A stretch of 64,000 nt of DNA, taken from positions 938,276 to 1,002,275 of the forward strand of contig NC_014387.1 of assembly GCF_000145035.1 (NCBI RefSeq). Direction: 5' to 3'. Shown here piece after piece: positions 34,671 to 42,412 of this stretch (positions within the stretch are counted from its first letter, which is position 1; the number at the start of each line of letters is the position of its first letter). Both the position numbers and the translations under genes were made by a program. This DNA is from Butyrivibrio proteoclasticus B316 (GTDB lineage: Bacteria; Bacillota; Clostridia; Lachnospirales; Lachnospiraceae). The notes under the pieces are model-generated. The model saw nothing but the letters and a program-made list of their open reading frames with translations. It was not told the DNA's origin and ran no database searches.

Positions 34671-34767
34671 GCATTCCTAAGTGAACTTGTCTTGTCACAG
34701 ATGCTCTCTGATGCGTTCCTAAGTGAATTTGCCTAGTCACAGATGCTCTCTGATACGTTCCTCAGTG
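34671..34767. repeat. 42-bp tandem duplication across the end of the TetM-Rae1-like gene
   Basis: Copies 34671-34712 and 34713-34754 are nearly identical, and a partial third begins at 34755. The gene's stop codon lies within the second copy. Since 42 is a multiple of three, the outer copy is a duplicated C-terminal tail (14 codons) left in the 3' untranslated region. Confidence 0.8.
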
Positions 34768-37574
34768 TGTTTTACTTCTTCCCAGAATTCTCTTGCAGAT
34801 AACCTGATAGCACCGCTGCTCATGACGATGACCTGTTCGATTGCATCGGAAGTAGCCACGGTTACGCGATATTTTTTGCCGATTTCATGAGCTGCCTTTT
34901 CTATGTACTGATCTGCGGTTTCTGCTTCCTTGGTGTAGATGACAGTGAGCCCTGAGTGATCCTCCATGTGCTCCGAGCCGCCGCGAACCCTGTAGGCATC
35001 AAAGACCAGGATAACCTGTTCTCTGCGATAGCCCTGGAAATTCACAATCTTATCTATCAGTGCATCTCTTGCAGCCTTTAAGTCAGTAGCAGCAAGGCTT
35101 TTGAGGTCGTCACTTGCATATATTATGTTATAACCATCAACCAGCAGATATTCTTTTTGGCGCTCAGCAATCCGCTGATCCTTTTTGCTGCTTTGCTTTC
35201 TGGTAGAAAGTGTAACTTCGGGAGCTTCATCAGGTTCAATCAGACCCTCAGCAATGGCTCTTTGTCTTTCTCTTTCTGCGTCCTGCTTTGCATAGCGTCT
35301 TCTGTCTTCCTCGGTTTCCACATATCTTGGCTTAATTGTTCCGTAAGTTCTCTCGAAGATATCTTTTAACTCATTCTCAGCCAAACGAAGGTCACGCTCA
35401 ATCTCATCAAAAGTTCTGTCATCAGTAGTCTTGCGTGTACTTCGTGCCTGTAGCTTTTTGAGCGCGTCCATATCAATATTGTCTGTAAGGTCAGTGCCTG
35501 CTGTGATCCCTTTGTCGGGACTCCAGGCGCTTTCAAGGTGCATATGGGATCTGACTTCATCCCAGGGAATAATTGTGCCGGCGCCGTGGGAACAGAACAC
35601 GGATGAAGCAGGATTAGCCGTATCAAGCTCAGGATAGTAGCCGATAGTTTCCAAAACCTCTTCGGTGTTGTGGCATGGAGCATAGCCGCTAAGAGTTGTG
35701 GATAAAACGCCTTCTCCGTGAGTGTAGCTCTTGAGTTCCTGGGCGTAGTCGTAGAGGCAGGCCGCCGGAACAGTGCCTGTAACTACGGATTTGCCATTTT
35801 CTATTTCCGGAAGACCAACAGTTCCGTTCATCTTCTGGATGTCAGTAAGAACCCTTCCTACGTTTTCCTGAGGAACCTCTATCCGGTAATCGAATATGGG
35901 CTCAAGCAGAACCGACTGAGCCTCCATCAGCCCCTGCCTTACTGCTCTGTAGGTGGCCTGCCTGAAATCTCCGCCTTCTGTGTGCTTTTCATGAGCTCTT
36001 CCTGTTAAAAGAGTGATCCTCATATCGGTTATTTCAGAACCTGTGAGGACGCCAACATGCTTTTTTTCCTGCAAGTGAGTTAGTATAAGCCTCTGCCAGT
36101 TGAGGGACAACTGGTCGGTAGAGCATTTATTGTCAAAAGATATACCGCTTCCGGGCTCTGTCGGCTCAAGAAGCAGATGAACCTCGGCGTAGTGCCTAAG
36201 CGGCTCAAAATGGCCTACTCCCTCAACAGGACCTGCGATTGTTTCCTTATAAACAATCTGTCCCTGTCCGAATTTAACATCTATGCCAAATCTCGTAAGA
36301 ATGAGGTGATGAAGGATCTCTTTTTGCACATCACCCATGACCTGAACCATGATCTCACCTGTTGCTTCATGGAGCGATAACAGCAGCATTGGTTCTTCCT
36401 CTTCAAGAGATTTGATCTTCTTGTAAAAAGAGATAGTGTCTACATCATCAGGCAGAATAAGGGCGCAGGATAGGATTGGCTGGATTACTTCGGCAGAAAC
36501 ACTGCCTTTAAGGGCACCAAGACCTTCGCCTGCTCTGGTTGAAGATAGACCTGATATTGCAACGATCATTCCGGCAGTGGCTTCGGGAAGAGCTTCAAAT
36601 TTGTCTCCGTTATAAAGCCGGATCTGGTCAATCTTTTCATCTTGAATAGTATCGCGCACCTTAAGAGAGCCGCTTATGATCTTCATGTGAGTCAGGCGGT
36701 TTCCCTGAGCGTCGCGGCTTATTTTGTATACGCGGGCAGAGAATTTATCGTTATTATTAAGTGCTGATTCGTGTGTTAATGGATTTTCTTCAGGCGCGGA
36801 AAAATCTAGTGAATTGCTTGTGCGCATAGTGCTTTTGGCTGATTGCTGGATGAAATCCATGGAATTGCCTGTACTGCACAGACTTGTCAGGGTATCCAAA
36901 AGCTCTTTTACCCCGTTAAGTTTTAGCGCTGAGCCAAAGATGCAAGGGAAAGTTTTCCTGGATCTGACAAGTTCTTCCACATCTTGGAGCGTTACAACGT
37001 AGCCTTCAAGGAACTTCTCGAGAAGCTTATCGTCACAAACAGCAAGCTCTTCCTGAAGCTCAGGAGAAGATAAATCTAACAGAGAGCTACCTTCGGGAAC
37101 TCCATCAAAATCAACGCAGTGGTTTCCAAGAACGTCTTTGAGCTGGGAGAGAACTGCGTTTTTATCAGCACCCGGCTGATCCATTTTATTGACAAAAATA
37201 ATTGTGGGAACCTTGTAGTGGTCAAGAAGACGCCACAAGAGCCTTACCTGACTGGTTACACCGTCAGCAGCACTTATGACTAAAATGGCCATATCAAGGA
37301 CCTGAAGAGTCCTCTCCATTTCAGGAGAGAAGTCAGCGTGACCGGGAGTATCCAGCAGGGTATAAGAGATACCGCCATACTGGAAAACTGCCTGTTTGGA
37401 GAATATAGTAATGCCGCGTGATCTCTCAAGCTCATAGCTGTCAAGAAAAGCATCCTTGTGATCTACGCGGCCAAGTTTCCTTATTTTTCCTGAGGTGTAT
37501 AGAAGAGCCTCGGAAAGTGTTGTTTTACCGGCATCAACGTGTGCCAGAATTCCAATTGTAATATAATTGTTCAT
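34737..37574 (-). CDS. TetM-like ribosomal-protection GTPase fused to a Rae1/YacP-like NYN nuclease
   Basis: A 945-aa fusion. Residues 1 to about 690 are an EF-G-like translational GTPase of the TetM/TetO/TetW type: G1 AHVDAGKTT, G2 in ERSRGIT, G3 DTPGHADF, G4 NKMD, and the domain IV/V region with GYAPCHNTEEVLETIGYYPE. A charged linker (about 690-805) leads to an NYN/PIN-like domain at about 807-945 with LLVDGYNII, VFDAYR, TADQYIEKAA and VATSD, matching YacP/Rae1. Bacillus Rae1 cuts mRNA in the ribosomal A site, where TetM-like factors also bind. Joining both suggests a ribosome-rescue or surveillance factor; tetracycline resistance is only one possibility. The ATG follows the ArsR gene's stop directly (taaATG), so the two are coupled. 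Confidence 0.88.
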   Translation of the reverse strand: MNNYITIGILAHVDAGKTTLSEALLYTSGKIRKLGRVDHKDAFLDSYELERSRGITIFSKQAVFQYGGISYTLLDTPGHADFSPEMERTLQVLDMAILVISAADGVTSQVRLLWRLLDHYKVPTIIFVNKMDQPGADKNAVLSQLKDVLGNHCVDFDGVPEGSSLLDLSSPELQEELAVCDDKLLEKFLEGYVVTLQDVEELVRSRKTFPCIFGSALKLNGVKELLDTLTSLCSTGNSMDFIQQSAKSTMRTSNSLDFSAPEENPLTHESALNNNDKFSARVYKISRDAQGNRLTHMKIISGSLKVRDTIQDEKIDQIRLYNGDKFEALPEATAGMIVAISGLSSTRAGEGLGALKGSVSAEVIQPILSCALILPDDVDTISFYKKIKSLEEEEPMLLLSLHEATGEIMVQVMGDVQKEILHHLILTRFGIDVKFGQGQIVYKETIAGPVEGVGHFEPLRHYAEVHLLLEPTEPGSGISFDNKCSTDQLSLNWQRLILTHLQEKKHVGVLTGSEITDMRITLLTGRAHEKHTEGGDFRQATYRAVRQGLMEAQSVLLEPIFDYRIEVPQENVGRVLTDIQKMNGTVGLPEIENGKSVVTGTVPAACLYDYAQELKSYTHGEGVLSTTLSGYAPCHNTEEVLETIGYYPELDTANPASSVFCSHGAGTIIPWDEVRSHMHLESAWSPDKGITAGTDLTDNIDMDALKKLQARSTRKTTDDRTFDEIERDLRLAENELKDIFERTYGTIKPRYVETEEDRRRYAKQDAERERQRAIAEGLIEPDEAPEVTLSTRKQSSKKDQRIAERQKEYLLVDGYNIIYASDDLKSLAATDLKAARDALIDKIVNFQGYRREQVILVFDAYRVRGGSEHMEDHSGLTVIYTKEAETADQYIEKAAHEIGKKYRVTVATSDAIEQVIVMSSGAIRLSAREFWEEVKHTEERIREHL

Positions 37575-38495
37575 TTATTGTTCTAATGGGCTATAGGCAA
37601 TCTTAACATTGATGTCCTGATTGTAATTGCCAAATCCTTTTCCGAAAATTGTTAGTCCACCGACATTGCTGGCATTTTCAGGAACTTCGAGCTTGAACTT
37701 GAGACTACTCTTGGAAGTCAGAGCGAGGTCGTCAATTGTAACATCAGAGATCTTGATCCCGTCAATGAAAGTGCCTTTGTGACCGATTACCAACATCTTG
37801 AGCATACCATATTGGTTCCAATTAGGAAACCACCAATCAGGGGTAAAAAAGCCTTTGACATCGCCAAAATCTCCGGGAGAAGTCCAGGAGCCAAGTGGCG
37901 TCCCGTTAAGGTAAAAATAAATATCGGAAGGCCATACATTGTTAAAGCCCGGAGCTTCTGAACTAAGCTCAGCTGTTATGCAGACTTCATCTATCTGCTG
38001 GCCTGCAGGAACAAAGTTGGGAATATCGTATTCAACAAAACCCTTGGTAAACCAGAGAATATCAGCATCAAATCTGTCCTGATGAGCAAAGTACCTGATA
38101 TCATCAACCTCACCGATCACTTTGGAACCGGAAGCAAGACCACAGGTAGGAGATACGTCATAATCGTTGTAGTGACCAACCTTGATCTCTGTGTTATAGA
38201 CGTTGGTAGTGACAGGTGCATCCTGAATATCAATCAGTATCTTGTCCAGATTAACGGAGCAGAATTTCTGATTGCCGTGTCCTGAGCCCTCTGCAGAGAC
38301 AGTTACAATTCCACATTCCTCAAGTTTACGGATGTGACTGGTAAGAGCGCCGTTAGTTATCTTGAGCTTTTTGGCAAGCTCGTTCATATTCATTCCGCTC
38401 TCTTTTAATAGAATATTGATGATCTCAATTCTGATATCTGATCCGAGCGCTTTGAACAGTTCAAGTCCTTCGTTTAGATTGTTAATGTGTATCAT
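37575..38495 (-). CDS. ArsR-type regulator with a large C-terminal beta-rich domain
   Basis: A 306-aa protein. Residues about 10-75 form an ArsR-like winged helix (LGSDIRIEIINILLKESGMN, MNELAKKLKITNGALTSHIR). The remaining 220 residues are aromatic and beta-rich (DILWFTKGFVEYDIPNF, FTPDWWFPNWNQYGM), like a jelly-roll or ligand-binding lectin-like fold, instead of the metal sites of classic ArsR. It is directly followed by the TetM-Rae1-like gene (stop and start touch), so it probably controls its own operon in response to an unknown ligand. No convincing ribosome-binding site was examined beyond the ATG at 38495. Confidence 0.8.
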   Translation of the reverse strand: MIHINNLNEGLELFKALGSDIRIEIINILLKESGMNMNELAKKLKITNGALTSHIRKLEECGIVTVSAEGSGHGNQKFCSVNLDKILIDIQDAPVTTNVYNTEIKVGHYNDYDVSPTCGLASGSKVIGEVDDIRYFAHQDRFDADILWFTKGFVEYDIPNFVPAGQQIDEVCITAELSSEAPGFNNVWPSDIYFYLNGTPLGSWTSPGDFGDVKGFFTPDWWFPNWNQYGMLKMLVIGHKGTFIDGIKISDVTIDDLALTSKSSLKFKLEVPENASNVGGLTIFGKGFGNYNQDINVKIAYSPLEQ

Positions 38496-38932
38496 AAGGG
38501 TACCCCGTCAAAAGAATGCTGATAAGTGATTTACTATTATTGTGAACGATGTTTATATAATCATAAAATATTTCAAATTTTATTATAAGAGTCATACTTA
38601 TTTTGTGCAACTCCTGCCTGAATAGTAACCGTGGCCTTGCATATAGTTACTGCTGCTAATTCCTGTTGCTAATTACAATTGCTGATTTCTGAGAGCTTTA
38701 CCCGAAAAGTAGTTATATTTACGATTTCGGGTAATCACCTGCCAAAACCATGATCAAAAACATGATCAAAAAAGAGAAGAACCCAACTTCTTCAAGTTTA
38801 CTTGAAAGATTGAGTCCTTCTCTTTTTAATATGCTCGCTTTTGCAAGACAATATGTAATGACCTCGCTTTTGTAGCTGTGTCATTTTTATTTAGTAGATT
38901 TGCCGTCCGTCACGCAAGTTTTGCTAATTTTA
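38496..38932. promoter_or_regulatory. 437-base region between arsR-like gene and purA
   Basis: The right part holds a long purA terminator (38768-38827). A perfect 9-bp hairpin tacccgaaa/tttcgggta (38699-38733) and a direct repeat of catgatcaaaaa (about 38750-38772) lie to its left. The promoter of the minus-strand ArsR-like gene should lie near 38500-38600, an AT-rich stretch in which I see no clear boxes. Confidence 0.5.
38768..38827 (-). terminator. Terminator of purA
   Basis: A long stem with outer arms aaaagagaaga/tccttctcttt and an inner ttcaag/cttgaa loop stem flanks A and T runs. It lies about 100 bases after the purA stop and could act in both directions. Confidence 0.75.
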
Positions 38933-40228
38933 TTACTTGGAGAGCTTGCTCTCTCTGTAGATGATATCTGATCTTGCTGGTCCGTTGCTGACCATTGTGA
39001 TAGGATATCCAATCTGTTCCTCGATGAATTCGATATAGTTACGGCACTTCTCAGGAAGATCTTCATACTTCTTGATGCCGCGAATCTCGCATTTCCAACC
39101 TGGAAGAGTCTTGTAAACAGGCTTAGCCTTGTCGAGAAGGTGAGTAACAGGGAATTCTGTTGTAACTTCTCCGTCAATGTCGTAGCCTACACAAACAGGA
39201 ATCTCATCAAGATAGCCCAGAACATCAAGAACTGTGAAAGCAACATCTGTTGTGCCCTGGAGTCTGCAGCCATACTTACTTGCTACGCAGTCATACCAAC
39301 CAACACGTCTTGGTCTTCCTGTAGTTGCGCCATACTCACCACCGTCGCCACCACGTCTTCTAAGTTCCTCAGCCTCATCTCCGAAGAGCTCTGAAACAAA
39401 TGCGCCTGCACCAACAGCGGAAGAGTAAGCCTTGGATACAGTAACAACCTGCTTGATCTCGTAAGGAGGAATACCTGCACCGATCGCACCATAAGCTGCA
39501 AGTGGTGATGAAGAAGTAACCATAGGATAAATACCGTGGTCAGGATCCTTCATGGTTCCAAGCTGACCCTCGAGGAGGATTGTCTTACCTTCCTTGATAG
39601 CCTTATCGAGATAAAGAGCTACATTACCGATGTAAGGCTTAACCTGTTCTCTCCATTCAACAATCTGGTTGAAAAGAGCTTCCTGATCGATAGGATCTGA
39701 GTGATAGAGATTAACAAGGAGAACATCCTTGATCTCAGCAACTCGTGCAATTTTCTCCTTGATAGCTGCATCATCCTGGAAGAACTCGTTGATCTGCCAG
39801 CCAATCTTGGAATACTTATCTGAATAGAATGGAGCAATACCTGACTTGGTAGAACCAAAGCTCTTACCTGCAAGTCTTGCTTCCTCAAGTGTATCAAAGA
39901 GTACGTGATAAGGCATCATAACCTGTACTCTGTCAGAGATCATGATCTGAGGAGCAGGAACTCCCTTGGATGTGATCTCGCTAAGTTCCTTCATGAACTT
40001 GGTGATATCAAATGCAACTCCGTTACCAATGATATTCATGATATTCTGGTGGAATACTCCAGATGGCATTGTGTGGAGTGCAAATTTGCCGTAATCATTA
40101 ACTATTGTGTGACCTGCATTGGCGCCACCCTGAAAGCGGATAACAACGTCTGCCTGATCAGACAGAGTGTCTGTGATCTTTCCCTTACCTTCGTCTCCCC
40201 AGTTAGCACCTACGACTGCTTTTACCAT
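38933..40228 (-). CDS. purA: Adenylosuccinate synthetase
   Basis: A 431-aa GTP-dependent enzyme that converts IMP and aspartate to adenylosuccinate, the first committed step to AMP. The P-loop GANWGDEGKGK, the IMP loop GGANAGHTIV and HTMPSGVFH are intact, as is TTGRPRRVGWYD. GAGGG lies nine bases before the ATG. Monocistronic, with its own terminator. Confidence 0.97.
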   Translation of the reverse strand: MVKAVVGANWGDEGKGKITDTLSDQADVVIRFQGGANAGHTIVNDYGKFALHTMPSGVFHQNIMNIIGNGVAFDITKFMKELSEITSKGVPAPQIMISDRVQVMMPYHVLFDTLEEARLAGKSFGSTKSGIAPFYSDKYSKIGWQINEFFQDDAAIKEKIARVAEIKDVLLVNLYHSDPIDQEALFNQIVEWREQVKPYIGNVALYLDKAIKEGKTILLEGQLGTMKDPDHGIYPMVTSSSPLAAYGAIGAGIPPYEIKQVVTVSKAYSSAVGAGAFVSELFGDEAEELRRRGGDGGEYGATTGRPRRVGWYDCVASKYGCRLQGTTDVAFTVLDVLGYLDEIPVCVGYDIDGEVTTEFPVTHLLDKAKPVYKTLPGWKCEIRGIKKYEDLPEKCRNYIEFIEEQIGYPITMVSNGPARSDIIYRESKLSK

Positions 40229-40545
40229 TTTTCAATTCCCTCTCTGTTTCTAAAACTTGAAATTATGACTTCTTGTGGGCATAAGCGGAAATAGCTCAAA
40301 CCTTAATCATAATATCAATTATTCGTCCATAAGTAAAATCAATATTTTTTATACTTGACATAAGTAATACTTATTTCTCGAAATTTTATATAAATTTATA
40401 CATATTTATGACACTTTTCCATATAATTGCGTAAAATATATTATGTAGGATGACGAAATAACATTTGGAATAGTTTGTTTTACAAAATAAGTCTTAGTAG
40501 AAAAGGTTTATGTAGTTATCATAGAAGTGTTGTAAGGAGGTTTAT
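40229..40545. promoter_or_regulatory. 317-base divergent promoter region of purA and the chemoreceptor gene
   Basis: An AT-rich stretch without a gene. It contains an inverted repeat ataagta-a-tacttat (40360-40374) and a related ataagtaaaat on its left (40330-40337 region). A -35-like TTGACA lies at 40355-40360 on the plus strand. AAGGAGG sits seven bases before the receptor start. No PurR-box-like sequence is evident. Confidence 0.4.
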
Positions 40546-42261
40546 ATGGCGGACGCTGCTAAGAAAAAGGATTCCTTTAGCCTTGGAGAATTCAGGAAAC
40601 TATCAGTATCTGATAAGTTTAAAAAAGTATTTGGCAATCTGAGAACGAATCTTATTGCTATTTTCGCCGTAATCATTCTGATTGATGTTGTAGCTCTTTT
40701 CAATCTGCATAATATCTATGCGGTGTATTATGAGCAGAACACTGATCAGGGTGAGATCAGGATCACCATTCAGGCCCTTGCCAAATATTATCTGTGGGCG
40801 CTTTCTGCGCAGGATGAAGAGGATAGAAATGAACAGTTTGCAGGGGTTGATGAGAAGATCCAGGAATTAAATGATGGTCTCACAACACTCAGCAGAGTTT
40901 ACAAGGGTGACCTTTCGACGGCCTATCAGCATGTCAAAGATATAGATACCGCCGATGATAAGCTTAGAGAAATGTTTCAATCCGGAGCCGGTTCTGCCGA
41001 AATCTATGAATACTACGTTGGCACTATCAACGAAGCTATTAAAGTAGTTGTTAAAGACTTTAAGGAGATTGGAATATCAGCCAAGGCTCAGGCTCAGTCG
41101 GCGTATGTTCTTGCACTTGTATCAGTTCTTGTGATGACAGCGATTTCTCTTATCGTTCTTATTTACGCTATCCTTTATATGAACAAGGCCAAGAAGGCCC
41201 TGACAAACAGTATCCTTGGACCGATTGAAGCAATATCAGCAGCTGCCGATGATATGGCAAAGGGTAAACTTGAAGTCAAGGTACATACTGAATCTGAGGA
41301 TGAACTTGGCAAGCTCGCAGATGATATTACTTATTCCACAGATGTAATTGAGGATGTGGTAAAAGATATTATTGAGACCTTAAAGCGTATGTCCGGCGGA
41401 GATTTCACTACCGGAAGCAGAAATGAAAAGATATATATCGGAGATTACGGTGCTATCAGGGATGCATTTAAAGATATCTCAGGAAATCTCAGCAGCACTC
41501 TTTTGGAAGTCAGAAATTCTTCACAGCAGGTTTCTCAAGGGGCTATGAATATGTCACAGGGAGCAACTGATCTGGCTGAAGGTTCTACCGATCAGGCTGC
41601 CGCAGTTGAGGAGCTTACGGCATCTGTCAACTCAGTTACAGAACAGACAAGACAGCTTGCAGATGTGGCTGAAAAGAGTAAGGCTATGGCCACAGAAGTT
41701 AGAGAAAACGCTGAGACCAGCGCAAGAAAGATGCATCTTGTTACTGATGCTATGACAAGGATCACAGAAGCTTCTGCAGAGATTGAGCAGGTTACAAACT
41801 CAATCGAAGCTATTGCCAAGCAGACTTCCCTTCTTGCACTTAATGCTTCTATTGAGGCAGCAAGAGCAGGCGAGACAGGTAAAGGATTTGCGGTTGTTGC
41901 TGATCAGATTGGTAAGCTTGCAGATCAGAGTAGTGAAGCTGCCAAGAATACACATCAGCTCATTGCAGATACAATGGATGAGATCAATAATGGTAACTCT
42001 GTAGTTGCAGAGACCACTGAGGCTCTTGATGCTATGCAGCACAGCGTTGAGGAAATCACAGACATGATCATCCAGACAGGAGATCTTGCAGAAGAGCAGG
42101 CTCAGAGCATGGACGAGATTGATAAGGGTATTGAGATGATCTCCAATGTTGTACAGAGCAATTCTGCTACAGCTGAGCAGTCAAGCGCTGTATCTCAGGA
42201 GCTTTCCGAGCAGTCAGAGTCGCTTAACAGCCTCATCGGACAGTTTACGATAAGTGAATGA
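40546..42261 (+). CDS. Methyl-accepting chemotaxis protein
   Basis: A 571-aa chemoreceptor that signals to CheA/CheW. One N-terminal membrane helix (LIAIFAVIILIDVVALF), a helical four-helix-bundle-like sensor domain of about 130 residues, a second helix (LALVSVLVMTAISLIVLIYA), HAMP (IEAISAAADDMAKGKLEVKV) and a long signalling coiled coil with the hairpin tip QTSLLALNASIEAARAGETG. AAGGAGG lies seven bases before the ATG. The ligand is unknown. A strong terminator follows, so it is not cotranscribed with the phosphatase gene downstream. Confidence 0.95.
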   Translation: MADAAKKKDSFSLGEFRKLSVSDKFKKVFGNLRTNLIAIFAVIILIDVVALFNLHNIYAVYYEQNTDQGEIRITIQALAKYYLWALSAQDEEDRNEQFAGVDEKIQELNDGLTTLSRVYKGDLSTAYQHVKDIDTADDKLREMFQSGAGSAEIYEYYVGTINEAIKVVVKDFKEIGISAKAQAQSAYVLALVSVLVMTAISLIVLIYAILYMNKAKKALTNSILGPIEAISAAADDMAKGKLEVKVHTESEDELGKLADDITYSTDVIEDVVKDIIETLKRMSGGDFTTGSRNEKIYIGDYGAIRDAFKDISGNLSSTLLEVRNSSQQVSQGAMNMSQGATDLAEGSTDQAAAVEELTASVNSVTEQTRQLADVAEKSKAMATEVRENAETSARKMHLVTDAMTRITEASAEIEQVTNSIEAIAKQTSLLALNASIEAARAGETGKGFAVVADQIGKLADQSSEAAKNTHQLIADTMDEINNGNSVVAETTEALDAMQHSVEEITDMIIQTGDLAEEQAQSMDEIDKGIEMISNVVQSNSATAEQSSAVSQELSEQSESLNSLIGQFTISE

Positions 42262-42287
42262 CGATTTTAATATGATGTCTGTCAATT

Positions 42288-42322
42288 CAGTTCCGAAAGG
42301 TTTACCTTTCGGAACTGTTTTT
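42288..42322 (+). terminator. Terminator of the chemoreceptor gene
   Basis: A perfect 13-bp stem cagttccgaaagg/cctttcggaactg with a ttta loop and a following T-run. Confidence 0.92.
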
Positions 42323-42412
42323 ACGTATATATATTTGTATTAATCCCATATTTTCGGTAAAATTATTAAGAATACACTTTTTTTCAAATTAGTTGTGAGG
42401 GGAAACTATTTG

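Noticed and set aside
34737..37574. Plain tetracycline-resistance gene
   Set aside because: The GTPase part is TetM-like, but the fused nuclease domain and coupling to an ArsR-type gene make a simple resistance label unsafe.
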